This document shows positions 9,118 through 17,214 of a stretch of 64,000 nucleotides of DNA, piece after piece. The translations under genes were made by a program, and so were the position numbers. Below the pieces are notes generated by a model, which saw nothing but the letters and a program-made list of their open reading frames with translations, did no database searches and was not told the DNA's origin. Within the stretch, counting starts at the first letter, position 1; the number at the start of each line of letters is the position of its first letter. Source of the DNA: Bacteroides congonensis (GTDB lineage Bacteria > Bacteroidota > Bacteroidia > Bacteroidales > Bacteroidaceae); NCBI RefSeq assembly GCF_900130125.1, contig NZ_FQXY01000010.1, forward strand, positions 124,001-188,000, read 5' to 3'.

Positions 9118-9175
9118 AAAAGAGAATGCGTCAAAAAGAAGTAAATACTATCTTCTTGGCGCATTCTCTTTTTTA
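9118..9175. terminator. Bidirectional terminator between murF and vanZ-like gene
   Basis: A 13-bp perfect stem (9118-9130 with 9160-9172) is followed on the plus strand by a T run at 9169-9174. It sits between convergent genes. The right arm lies inside the last codons of the VanZ-like gene, whose stop codon is at 9148-9150. Confidence 0.75.
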
Positions 9176-9555
9176 TTCATTCTCGGTCGTACCACATAAT
9201 AGGCAAGTAAACTCGCCAAAATCGCTCCCGTAGAATTGGCTGCAAAGTCCATCCAATCCCCACCACGATAACTGGTACAGTATTCTTGCAACAACTCCAC
9301 ACAACCACTGAAAAGCACAGGGCAAACGAAGGCACCTACCCAAGCATGCCACATAGGAGTATTATCCCTGCGGTGCGCCCGCAAAAATTCTAACCATAAC
9401 ATTCCCGACATACCGAAATACATACAAATATGAACTAACTTGTCCAAGTTGGGAATCTCATTCAAATCCGTCTTGGGCGGCTTGAAGAACGACAGGTAAA
9501 TCACAGTCAATATGATAAAAAGCGAAACGGGATATTTCTTAATATAAGATAGCAT
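9148..9555 (-). CDS. VanZ-like membrane protein
   Basis: A 135-residue protein with about four hydrophobic segments (near 9-25, 41-58, 69-85 and 105-123). The pattern NLDKLVHICMYFGMSGMLW and later ELLQEYCTSYRGGDWMDFAANSTGA is characteristic of the VanZ-like family, including the acidic Glu before LLQ and the Asp pair in GGDWMDFAAN. The founding member gives low-level teicoplanin resistance, but most relatives have no known role, and nothing nearby suggests glycopeptide resistance. The promoter box at 9582-9589 on the minus strand is divergent from that of the next gene. Its 3' end overlaps the murF terminator. Confidence 0.85.
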   Translation of the reverse strand: MLSYIKKYPVSLFIILTVIYLSFFKPPKTDLNEIPNLDKLVHICMYFGMSGMLWLEFLRAHRRDNTPMWHAWVGAFVCPVLFSGCVELLQEYCTSYRGGDWMDFAANSTGAILASLLAYYVVRPRMNKKENAPRR

Positions 9556-9581
9556 AACTAAATAAAATTACAGATTCGATG

Positions 9582-9609
9582 CAAATATAAGTATCATTTT
9601 CTATATTTG
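9582..9609. promoter_or_regulatory. Back-to-back divergent promoter boxes
   Basis: CAAATATA at 9582-9589 (TATATTTG on the minus strand) serves the VanZ-like gene. TATATTTG at 9602-9609 on the plus strand serves the symporter. The two identical -7 boxes face away from each other across 12 bp. Confidence 0.6.
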
Positions 9610-9657
9610 CACTTTCATACGTACATTTATAACGATTTGTAAGATAAAACAAGATTT

Positions 9658-11028
9658 ATGACGAAAAATGATAGAGCGAACTTCGGCAGTAAATTAGGCG
9701 TAATACTTGCTTCCGCCGGCTCGGCAGTAGGATTGGGCAATATATGGAGATTCCCTTATGAGACAGGAAATCATGGGGGTGCGGCTTTTATTTTGATTTA
9801 TTTAGGCTGTGTGCTTCTTCTCGGACTTCCCATTTTGATTGCCGAGTTTCTTATAGGACGCCGTTCGAGAGCAAACACCGCAGGCGCCTATCAAAAACTC
9901 GCTCCCGGAACACATTGGCGTTGGGTAGGGCGCATGGGCGTATTAGCAGGCTTCCTGATACTCAGTTATTATTCAGTAGTGGCAGGATGGACACTTGAAT
10001 ATGTTTTTGAAGCCGTCACGAATGGCTTTGCCGGTAAAACGCCCAATGAGTTCATTACTTCTTTCCAAGATTTCTCCAGTAACCCCTGGCGCCCCGTGGT
10101 ATGGTTGGTGGCTTTCTTGCTGGTTACTCATTTTATCATCGTAAAAGGAGTAGAAAAAGGCATCGAGAAATCTTCCAAGATTATGATGCCTACCTTATTT
10201 ATTATTATACTCATACTGGTAGTCTGTTCAGTCTCTCTGCCGGGAGCCGGTGCAGGTATCGAGTTTCTGCTGAAACCGGATTTCAGCAAAGTGGACGGGA
10301 ATGTATTCCTTAGCGCGATGGGACAAGCCTTCTTCTCCCTTAGCTTGGGAATGGGTTGCCTTTGTACTTATGCTTCCTATTTCAGTAAAGAAACCAATCT
10401 GACTAAAACCGCATTCAGCGTAGGCATCATTGACACTCTTGTAGCCATATTGGCGGGCTTTATCATCTTTCCGGCAGCTTTCTCCGTAGGCATCCAACCC
10501 GGTTCTGGGCCGAGTCTTATCTTCATTACGCTGCCTAATGTATTCCAACAGGCGTTTAGCGGAGTACCCGTATTAGCATACATATTCTCTGTGATGTTCT
10601 ATACCCTGCTGGCAATGGCTGCCTTGACTTCCACCATTTCACTGCACGAAGTGGTGACGGCTTATTTGCACGAAGAGTTCAAATTCTCCCGGGGAAAAGC
10701 GGCAAGGCTGGTCACCGGTGGATGTATATTCCTGGGAATATTCTGTTCCTTGTCACTGGGAGTCACAAAAGGATTCACGGTCTTTGGACTGGGAACGTTC
10801 GACCTCTTCGACTTTGTTACAGCTAAAATCATGTTACCGCTCGGCGGATTGTGTATCTCCCTCTTCACGGGATGGTATCTCGACAAGAAAGTAGTATGGT
10901 CGGAGATTACAAATGACGGTTCATTGAAAGTTCCCGTGTATAAACTAATCATTTTCATATTGAAATATATCGCCCCGGTTGCCATCACACTGATATTTAT
11001 CAACGAATTAGGATTCATCAAACTATAA
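9658..11028 (+). CDS. Sodium-dependent transporter, NSS (SNF) family
   Basis: A 456-residue inner-membrane symporter with about 11-12 hydrophobic helices that uses the sodium gradient, probably to import an amino acid. The N-terminal stretch SKLGVILASAGSAVGLGNIWRFPY covers the unwound helix 1 that forms the sodium and substrate sites of LeuT-like proteins. GMGCLCTYASYF corresponds to the helix 6 region. Its length is typical of bacterial members. The stop codon TAA overlaps the ATG of the next gene by one base, which implies translational coupling, though the two products have no obvious shared task. The substrate cannot be told from sequence. Confidence 0.93.
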   Translation: MTKNDRANFGSKLGVILASAGSAVGLGNIWRFPYETGNHGGAAFILIYLGCVLLLGLPILIAEFLIGRRSRANTAGAYQKLAPGTHWRWVGRMGVLAGFLILSYYSVVAGWTLEYVFEAVTNGFAGKTPNEFITSFQDFSSNPWRPVVWLVAFLLVTHFIIVKGVEKGIEKSSKIMMPTLFIIILILVVCSVSLPGAGAGIEFLLKPDFSKVDGNVFLSAMGQAFFSLSLGMGCLCTYASYFSKETNLTKTAFSVGIIDTLVAILAGFIIFPAAFSVGIQPGSGPSLIFITLPNVFQQAFSGVPVLAYIFSVMFYTLLAMAALTSTISLHEVVTAYLHEEFKFSRGKAARLVTGGCIFLGIFCSLSLGVTKGFTVFGLGTFDLFDFVTAKIMLPLGGLCISLFTGWYLDKKVVWSEITNDGSLKVPVYKLIIFILKYIAPVAITLIFINELGFIKL

Positions 11029-11954
11029 TGTGGAAAGACTTTTTTTATTTCACTAAAACCGAACGACAAGGCATTATCGTCCTTGTCGTTCTTATTTTAG
11101 GAACATTCGCAATTCCTAAGCTCTTCACGCTTTTCGTCCATCCCAAAGAGATGGATGCCGCTGAACAAGAGAAGTTCGAAAAAGAATTAAATGAATTTAT
11201 CACTTCCCTCGAAGAGACAAAACCACACAGAAAACCTACCGACAGCTCCTTCCGGTCATCTCCCAAAAGAGAAATAAGGCTTACCGTCTTTGACCCGAAT
11301 ACGGCCGACTCCATGACTTTTCTGTCTCTTGGACTACCGTCATGGATGGCTAAGAACATCCTGCGTTATCGTAGCAAACAGGGACGATTCCACCACCCGG
11401 AAGACTTCCGGAAAATATACGGACTAACAGAAGAACAATATCAGACACTGCTTCCTTATATTCAGATTGCGAAAAGTGCCGAGCCTAGAGAACCAAGAGA
11501 TACAGTACAACTATTAACAGCAAAAAGCGCACAGCGAGATACTGTATTCAAGTACCAGCCCGGAACTATTATCAGCCTCAACTCTGCCGATACCACCGAA
11601 CTCAAGAAGATTCCCGGAATCGGTAGCAGCATTGCCCGGAAGATTGTGAATTACCGCAAGCGGCTAGGAGCTTTTTGCCGGATAGAGCAATTACAGGAGA
11701 TTCAGCTAAAAGTAGAGAAGCTCCGTCCCTGGTTCTCTATTGATGCCGGTCGGATACATCGTATCAACTTAAATAAAGCCAGTTTGGAACGGATGATGTA
11801 TCACCCGTATATTAACTTCTATCAAGCGAAAGTAATCGTAGAGTACCGGAAAAAGAAGGGAAGCATAAACAGCCTGAAACAGTTATCGCTCTATGAGGAA
11901 TTTACTCCGGTGGATTTTGAAAGGCTCGAACCATACGTTTGTTGTGATTTATAA
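11028..11954 (+). CDS. Membrane-anchored helix-hairpin-helix (ComEA-like) protein
   Basis: A 308-residue protein with one N-terminal membrane helix (about 16-36, GIIVLVVLILGTFAIPKLF), a charged linker, and at least three helix-hairpin-helix units. The units are near residues 90-140, near 190-225 (IPGIGSSIARKIVNYRKRLG) and near 240-290 (HPYINFYQAKVIVEYRKKKG). The middle unit has the classic GIG hairpin. Such domains bind DNA without sequence specificity, and the ComEA family holds incoming DNA outside the membrane. In Bacteroidetes these proteins are common but mostly unstudied. It overlaps the symporter stop by one base. Confidence 0.8.
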   Translation: MWKDFFYFTKTERQGIIVLVVLILGTFAIPKLFTLFVHPKEMDAAEQEKFEKELNEFITSLEETKPHRKPTDSSFRSSPKREIRLTVFDPNTADSMTFLSLGLPSWMAKNILRYRSKQGRFHHPEDFRKIYGLTEEQYQTLLPYIQIAKSAEPREPRDTVQLLTAKSAQRDTVFKYQPGTIISLNSADTTELKKIPGIGSSIARKIVNYRKRLGAFCRIEQLQEIQLKVEKLRPWFSIDAGRIHRINLNKASLERMMYHPYINFYQAKVIVEYRKKKGSINSLKQLSLYEEFTPVDFERLEPYVCCDL

Positions 11955-11959
11955 AAAAA

Positions 11960-11993
11960 GATGCATTCCTATCACACCAGACAAGAATGCATC
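11960..11993. repeat. Small inverted repeat after the HhH gene
   Basis: GATGCATTC at 11960-11968 pairs with GAATGCATC at 11985-11993 across a 16-nt loop, immediately after the stop codon. It has no T run and may be a 3'-end structure. Confidence 0.4.
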
Positions 11994-12065
11994 ACACACA
12001 AACAAAACAAACACTCTACTATCATCTTCACAGACTTCCGTAGAGAAGCGACTACAAATATATAG

Positions 12066-12102
12066 CAAAAAGGTAGAAACCATGCAAGCCTCTACCTTTT
12101 TG
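12066..12102. terminator. Bidirectional terminator, HhH gene / ABC ATPase
   Basis: A 12-bp perfect stem (12066-12077 with 12091-12102) has A and T runs on both flanks and sits between convergent genes. Confidence 0.75.
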
Positions 12103-12132
12103 GTATCCATTTTTAGAAATTAGGTTTCTTAA

Positions 12133-12789
12133 TTAATCTTTTTTAATCATACCATCAACCATATGCACTGTCCGGTCGGTGATTTTGGCAAGTCCCTCGT
12201 CATGGGTGACGATGACAAATGTCTGCCCCAGCCTGTCCCTTAGGTCAAAGAATAGTTGATGTAAATCTTCTTTATTGTGAGTATCCAAACTGCCTGACGG
12301 TTCATCGGCCAAGATTACAGCCGGGTCATTGATTAAAGCACGTGCTACTGCTACCCGCTGCTTCTCTCCGCCCGACAGTTCATTGGGCTTATGAGAGGCA
12401 CGGTCGGCAAGCCCCATAAACTCCAGTATCTTCACTGCACGCTCGTTTGCCTCTTTTGAAGATACGCCGGCTATAAACGCAGGAATCATCACATTCTCCA
12501 ATGCCGTAAACTCCGGCAAAAGCTGATGGAACTGGAATACGAAACCAATATTCTTATTACGGAAAGCAGACAGTTCCTTCTCTTTCATCTTGCTGACTAC
12601 CGTCCCGTCAATCTCCACCGTTCCCGCATCCGGCTCATCCAAAGTCCCCATTATCTGCAACAGGGTAGTTTTACCTGCCCCGCTCGGCCCTACGATACTG
12701 ACAATCTCACTCTTATTGATTTCCAGATCAATCCCTTTCAGTACCTGCAATGAACCGAAACTCTTCGTTATTCCTTCTAGTTTTATCAT
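12133..12789 (-). CDS. LolD-like ABC transporter ATP-binding protein
   Basis: A 218-residue stand-alone ABC ATPase of the LolD/MacB/FtsE type. Walker A is GPSGAGKTT with Lys40. The Q loop lies in [19 protein letters not shown], the signature is [15 protein letters not shown], Walker B is [12 protein letters not shown] and the switch histidine is in [25 protein letters not shown] strongly recalls LolD, which releases lipoproteins from the inner membrane with LolC/E. No permease is adjacent, so the partner is elsewhere. It is last in a three-gene minus-strand operon, 9 nt after the tcdA-like gene. Confidence 0.85.
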   Translation of the reverse strand: MIKLEGITKSFGSLQVLKGIDLEINKSEIVSIVGPSGAGKTTLLQIMGTLDEPDAGTVEIDGTVVSKMKEKELSAFRNKNIGFVFQFHQLLPEFTALENVMIPAFIAGVSSKEANERAVKILEFMGLADRASHKPNELSGGEKQRVAVARALINDPAVILADEPSGSLDTHNKEDLHQLFFDLRDRLGQTFVIVTHDEGLAKITDRTVHMVDGMIKKD

Positions 12790-12798
12790 AATAGCCTT

Positions 12799-13515
12799 TT
12801 ATAATCGTTTAATGACATATTCTGCGAGGTAGCATCCGAACACAGCCGGCATATAGCTGACTGTTCCACAAGTAGATTTCTTATTCTGTTCATCATCGGT
12901 CAGCAACACAGCTTTCGGGTCGGCCTGTTCGGTACTGAATACTACCGGGAGCTTCCGTTTCATTCCCATTTTCTGCAAACGCTTCCGAACGGCTTTGCTT
13001 AGTCCGCAATGGTAAGTATCCCAAAGGTCGGCAAAGCGAACCTGTGTGATATCGCTTTTCGCCCCTGCCCCCATACTGGAAACAATCTTGATACGACGCT
13101 TCATCGCTTCACTAATCAGATAGCATTTCGGGCTGATTGTGTCAATAGCATCCACTATAAAATCATACTTACCGGCATCCAGCAGTTCCGGTATATTTTC
13201 ATCTTTCAGATAGACAGGAAGAACTTTCAGTTCAATATCCGGATTTATATCTTTATACCGGGCAGCCAACACTTCTGCTTTTGTCTTTCCCAATGTGGAA
13301 TGCATGGCAGGCAACTGGCGGTTTATATTGGTAGGTTGCACCGTGTCGGCATCTACAATCGTCATCCGGCCGACTCCCGCACGACAAATCATCTCGGCCG
13401 CATAAGCCCCTACTCCCCCCAAACCTACGACCAACACATGGGAATTACGGATACGATTCATCTTTTCCTCTCCCAAAAGGAGCTCTGTCCTTTGCTGCCA
13501 GTTATTTTCTTCCAT
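12799..13515 (-). CDS. tcdA: tRNA threonylcarbamoyladenosine dehydratase (TcdA-like)
   Basis: A 238-residue E1-like ThiF/HesA-family enzyme. TcdA adenylates and cyclises t6A at tRNA position 37 to ct6A. The nucleotide fold is at VLVVGLGGVGAYAAEMICRA, followed by TIVDADTVQPTNINRQL and later DAIDTISPKC and SSMGAGAKSDIT, all typical of the TcdA branch. The start chosen at 13515 forms a TGATG overlap with the stop of the antiporter gene, which suggests translational coupling. A start 18 nt upstream at 13533 is also open. Other ThiF-like activators remain possible, but GAGAKSD and the length favour TcdA. Confidence 0.85.
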   Translation of the reverse strand: MEENNWQQRTELLLGEEKMNRIRNSHVLVVGLGGVGAYAAEMICRAGVGRMTIVDADTVQPTNINRQLPAMHSTLGKTKAEVLAARYKDINPDIELKVLPVYLKDENIPELLDAGKYDFIVDAIDTISPKCYLISEAMKRRIKIVSSMGAGAKSDITQVRFADLWDTYHCGLSKAVRKRLQKMGMKRKLPVVFSTEQADPKAVLLTDDEQNKKSTCGTVSYMPAVFGCYLAEYVIKRL

Positions 13516-15650
13516 CAATTTTTCTTTAGCCATTTATAGAACCATTTACCAACCTTTTCATAATGCTGCGACTCATTATGTCCGCGAGGGTCAGAGAAAG
13601 AAACAATCTCCTGCGGCTCGCCGAACTGGTCGGGATACAAAATAATCAAACTATTATTAGAGAAATATTTTCCGAGTTGTGCAGGCAGACGTTCAAAAGA
13701 AGGATCGTAAGAAATAGACCCCCGACGGGCGGAAATAACTACCAGCAGATGGTCGAAATTGACTTGTCCTGTCAATAGAAGAAGGTCTTCCCACTCGTCC
13801 AACGTGGAAAACTCAGTCGGTGTTCCTGCATATTTCTTCTTTACAAGATGCTGAAGCCGCATCAAAGTCCGTTCGTTTGCAAAGAAATGCACGCGACATC
13901 CCAGGATGCTTCCCATCCGGCAGAAGTGTTCCACCCATTTTGCAAAACCGGTTTCATATTCGGCTTTCGGCGGAACGGCTATATTGATTCGCCGCAAGGT
14001 ATTCACCGGCATCAGGAATTTGGCAATCATCACTTCACGATGCGTACCTTTCAGCAAGCTTTCGGCCAGATGCCCGAAAAAAGAATCCACGATATTGGCT
14101 TTCCGGTGCAAACCGATGACAACATCCGTAGCTTCATATTCTTTTATCGTATGAATAATCCCCGAAGCAATATTCAAATCATAACGGCTCACCATCGTGA
14201 CAGGTACATCTGCAGCAGCGGCAATCATCGCCGCTTTTTCCAGATTACGCTTTCCCTGTGATTCTTTCTTTTCCGAACTATTATTATCATTGATAACGTT
14301 CAATGCGATTAATGCATTCTTCTGTTTGGCATCTTTTATCACCAGTGCCAGGTTGATAAGGTCTTCAATCGTGTCCGGATTGGCAACCGGAATCAATATA
14401 TGCTCCTTATTTTTCTTCGTTCCCTCTTCTTCCGACTGCACTGTTTCATCCAAGGCAAAACGGCGGGCAGCACGTTCCGTCACCAAAGAACTGATGACAC
14501 AAGTAAAAAGAATCATCACGACCGTACCGTTCAGTACATCATCGTTCAATAACCGTTCGCCATTCTCCATGATAATCTCGTGTCCGATTAATACCGCTGC
14601 CAACGTAGCTGCCGCCTGCGCATTACTCAAACCGAAAATCATGTTCCGTTCGTTCGGTTGCATCCCATAAATCTTTTGCGTAATCCATGCAGCCAGCCAT
14701 TTGCTAATGGTAGCAACCACAGTCATCACAACCGCCACTTTCAATGCTTCCCCACCGGTAAACAGGCTTCTTACATCAATAATCATTCCGACACCAATCA
14801 GGAAATAAGGTATGAATAACGCATTTCCTACAAATTCCAACCGGTTCATCAAAGGAGATACATGGGGAATCAAGCGGTTCAGAACCAACCCGGCAAGGAA
14901 AGCTCCCAAGATTCCTTCCATTCCCACAAACTCCATCAATCCGCCACCAAGAAAGACCATTGCCAGTACGAATACGAACTGTATCACACTGTCGTCATAC
15001 TTCCGGAAAAACCAACGTCCGATACGGGGGAAAAAGAAAACAATCAGAAATCCGAGGAAAGCGACTTTTGCTACAAGAAATCCCCAAAACCAGCCGTCGA
15101 CAGTCCCTTTGAACATACCACCTATGACTGCAAGAATAATCAAGGCAAGGGTAACGGTCACTGCCGTACCGCCGATAGTTATATTGACACTGCGCAGACG
15201 GGACAATCCGTACCTGCTGATAATAGGATAAGCAATCAACGTATGGGAAGCATACATACTCGCCAACAGCACAGCGGTGAGAAAACCATATCCCAACATA
15301 CTCATACTACTCCATATACCCAATCCCATCGGAATCAAAAAGGTGAGCCAGCCGAACACAAAACTTTTCGTCCGGTTCTTCTTGAAATCTTCCATATCCA
15401 TTTCGAGTCCGGCAAGAAACATGATATAGTACAGTCCCACTTTACCGAAAAGTTCGAAGCTGCTGTCACGGTCGAGCACATGAAAGCCATGTTCGCCAAT
15501 CACTACACCTGCCAGAATCATACCTATAATATGAGGTATATGCAGTCGCCCCAAAATCATGGGAGCAAAGAGAATGATAATCAATACCAGGAAGAATACC
15601 CAGGTAGGGTCGGTTATCGGTAAGGTAAAATTAAAATCAAACAGGTTCAT
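13515..15650 (-). CDS. CPA2-type cation:proton antiporter with Usp-like tail
   Basis: A 711-residue inner-membrane protein. Residues from about 10 to 390 form 11-13 hydrophobic helices of the Na+/H+ exchanger fold, with LGRLHIPHIIGMILAGVVIGEHG at the start and FLAGLEMDMEDF after helix 3. The soluble tail (about 410-700) looks like two universal-stress-protein-like alpha/beta domains (LNVINDNNSSE, DVVIGLHRKANIVDSFFG, LLVVISARRGSISYD). This architecture occurs in antiporters gated by a nucleotide or stress signal; given cdaA nearby, c-di-AMP is one guess without direct evidence. It is first in an operon with tcdA and the lolD-like gene. Confidence 0.9.
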   Translation of the reverse strand: MNLFDFNFTLPITDPTWVFFLVLIIILFAPMILGRLHIPHIIGMILAGVVIGEHGFHVLDRDSSFELFGKVGLYYIMFLAGLEMDMEDFKKNRTKSFVFGWLTFLIPMGLGIWSSMSMLGYGFLTAVLLASMYASHTLIAYPIISRYGLSRLRSVNITIGGTAVTVTLALIILAVIGGMFKGTVDGWFWGFLVAKVAFLGFLIVFFFPRIGRWFFRKYDDSVIQFVFVLAMVFLGGGLMEFVGMEGILGAFLAGLVLNRLIPHVSPLMNRLEFVGNALFIPYFLIGVGMIIDVRSLFTGGEALKVAVVMTVVATISKWLAAWITQKIYGMQPNERNMIFGLSNAQAAATLAAVLIGHEIIMENGERLLNDDVLNGTVVMILFTCVISSLVTERAARRFALDETVQSEEEGTKKNKEHILIPVANPDTIEDLINLALVIKDAKQKNALIALNVINDNNSSEKKESQGKRNLEKAAMIAAAADVPVTMVSRYDLNIASGIIHTIKEYEATDVVIGLHRKANIVDSFFGHLAESLLKGTHREVMIAKFLMPVNTLRRINIAVPPKAEYETGFAKWVEHFCRMGSILGCRVHFFANERTLMRLQHLVKKKYAGTPTEFSTLDEWEDLLLLTGQVNFDHLLVVISARRGSISYDPSFERLPAQLGKYFSNNSLIILYPDQFGEPQEIVSFSDPRGHNESQHYEKVGKWFYKWLKKN

Positions 15651-15955
15651 AGGCTATGGCTTTAGGAATTCAATGCAAAGGAACAAAAAAGTTCGCAGAA
15701 TCACAATGAATGTTCAGACTGTGTATTATTTATTTCACCGCTTACCTGACAGGATATATTTCGTCAGGCACTTTCATTTCGTACGGCAACCACGCCTGAC
15801 TATACGCAAGGTTAAAGTAATCCACCGAAAAACTGAAATATTTCTCTCAAAAGCGATGTTTATATGCTAAATTGTTATAATTTTGCAGCCAAATCTCTTC
15901 TATTCGACAGTGTAAGGAGAGAAATTCAATATTCACAATTTAACAAAAGAAAAAG
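15651..15955. promoter_or_regulatory. Divergent intergenic region, antiporter / asd
   Basis: This 305-bp gene-free stretch carries promoters in both directions. TAATTTTG at 15878-15885 fits TAnnTTTG for asd. CAAAGGAA at 15676-15683 gives a near-consensus TTCCTTTG for the antiporter operon. A weak hairpin, CCTGAC (15745-15750) with GTCAGG (15763-15768), and a further CCTGAC at 15795-15800 lie between them. I see no small gene here. Confidence 0.5.
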
Positions 15956-16963
15956 ATGAAAGTAGCTATTGTTGGCGTAAGCGGAGCCGTGGGACAGGAA
16001 TTCCTGCGCGTGCTCGATGAAAGAAACTTCCCGTTGGACGAGTTAGTTTTGTTCGGTTCTAAACGTAGTGCCGGAACAACATATACTTTCCGCGGTAAAC
16101 AGATCGAGGTGAAACTCTTACAACACAACGATGACTTTAAAGGGGTAGACATTGCTTTCACTTCTGCCGGTGCAGGCACATCCAAGGAGTTCGAGAAAAC
16201 CATCACTAAATATGGTGCTGTGATGATTGATAACTCCAGCGCATTCCGTATGGATGCCGATGTACCTTTGGTAGTGCCCGAAGTAAATCCCGAAGACGCT
16301 TTGGAGCGTCCTCGTGGTGTCATCGCCAACCCTAACTGTACAACTATCCAAATGGTAGTTGCACTGAAAGCCATCGAACAGCTTTCTCATATAAAAACCG
16401 TGCACGTGTCTACCTATCAGGCAGCGAGCGGCGCGGGTGCCGCTGCCATGGACGAATTGTACGAACAATATCGCCAGGTATTGGCTAACGAACCTGTGAC
16501 TGTGGAGAAGTTTGCATATCAGTTGGCTTTCAACCTGATTCCGCAAGTGGACGTATTTACAGAAAACGGTTACACGAAGGAAGAGATGAAGATGTTCAAT
16601 GAGACACGTAAAATCATGCACTCCGACATCAAGGTTAGTGCTACTTGTGTACGTGTTCCTGCATTGCGCGCTCACTCTGAAAGTATTTGGCTGGAAACAG
16701 AACGCCCTATCTCGATTGAAGAAGCCCGTGAAGCATTCGCCAAGGGTGAAGGATTGGTTCTTCAGGACAATCCTGCCGAAAAAGAATATCCGATGCCGTT
16801 GTTCCTGGCCGGAAAAGACCCTGTATATGTGGGTCGTATCCGCAAAGACCTGACCAACGAAAACGGACTGACTTTCTGGGTTGTAGGCGACCAAATCAAG
16901 AAAGGCGCCGCACTGAACGCTGTTCAGATTGCCGAGTATCTGATTAAAGTAAAAAATGTCTAA
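15956..16963 (+). CDS. asd: Aspartate-semialdehyde dehydrogenase
   Basis: A 335-residue cytoplasmic enzyme that reduces aspartyl phosphate to aspartate semialdehyde with NADPH, the branch point to lysine/diaminopimelate, threonine and methionine. The NADP fold starts at residue 2 ([18 protein letters not shown]). The catalytic cysteine is Cys128 in NPNCTTIQ. Later motifs include [16 protein letters not shown], the substrate-binding [13 protein letters not shown], and [20 protein letters not shown] at the C terminus. The length is standard. It is monocistronic, with a promoter box at 15878 and a terminator at 17017-17066. Confidence 0.97.
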   Translation: MKVAIVGVSGAVGQEFLRVLDERNFPLDELVLFGSKRSAGTTYTFRGKQIEVKLLQHNDDFKGVDIAFTSAGAGTSKEFEKTITKYGAVMIDNSSAFRMDADVPLVVPEVNPEDALERPRGVIANPNCTTIQMVVALKAIEQLSHIKTVHVSTYQAASGAGAAAMDELYEQYRQVLANEPVTVEKFAYQLAFNLIPQVDVFTENGYTKEEMKMFNETRKIMHSDIKVSATCVRVPALRAHSESIWLETERPISIEEAREAFAKGEGLVLQDNPAEKEYPMPLFLAGKDPVYVGRIRKDLTNENGLTFWVVGDQIKKGAALNAVQIAEYLIKVKNV

Positions 16964-17016
16964 AGTATGAGTCCGGAGATTGAGTCCGGACATCGACAAA
17001 GATAAGCCAAATCTAT

Positions 17017-17066
17017 GAACCGGCTTGCAAGGCGATACAATTCGCCATGCAAGTCGGTTTCTTCTT
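17017..17066 (+). terminator. asd terminator
   Basis: An 18-bp stem with two mismatches (17018-17035 with 17042-17059) has a 6-nt loop and a following T-rich tract. A smaller GTCCGG/CCGGAC hairpin (16971-16991) precedes it. Confidence 0.75.
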
Positions 17067-17195
17067 TTACACACCAAATATCGCATCCATAGAACCGGAA
17101 AGGATGTATTTACGAAATCCCTCACTCATTATAGGTATTTCATTTCCTTAAAATAACAATTTATAGCGATTGCCCCACGCCCGTTTTTTAACGAA

Positions 17196-17207
17196 TTTTG
17201 CGCAAAA
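17196..17207. promoter_or_regulatory. TTTTGCGCAAAA palindrome before the TonB receptor
   Basis: A perfect 12-bp palindrome ends 7 bp before the receptor ATG. It could be an operator, or chance in an AT-rich leader. No clear TAnnTTTG box was found for this operon. Confidence 0.3.
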
Positions 17208-17214
17208 CTTATCT

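Noticed and set aside
14862..15623. A 253-codon plus-strand frame
   Set aside because: It is antisense to the membrane part of the antiporter, and the product is His/Thr/Gln-rich without domains.
16118..17125. A 335-codon frame on the minus strand
   Set aside because: It is antisense to asd and extends through the asd terminator. The composition is that of a shadow frame (Phe/His/Cys-rich).
17170..17214. Longer start of the TonB receptor at 17170
   Set aside because: It would put 15 polar residues before the signal peptide; the start at 17215 gives a standard signal.
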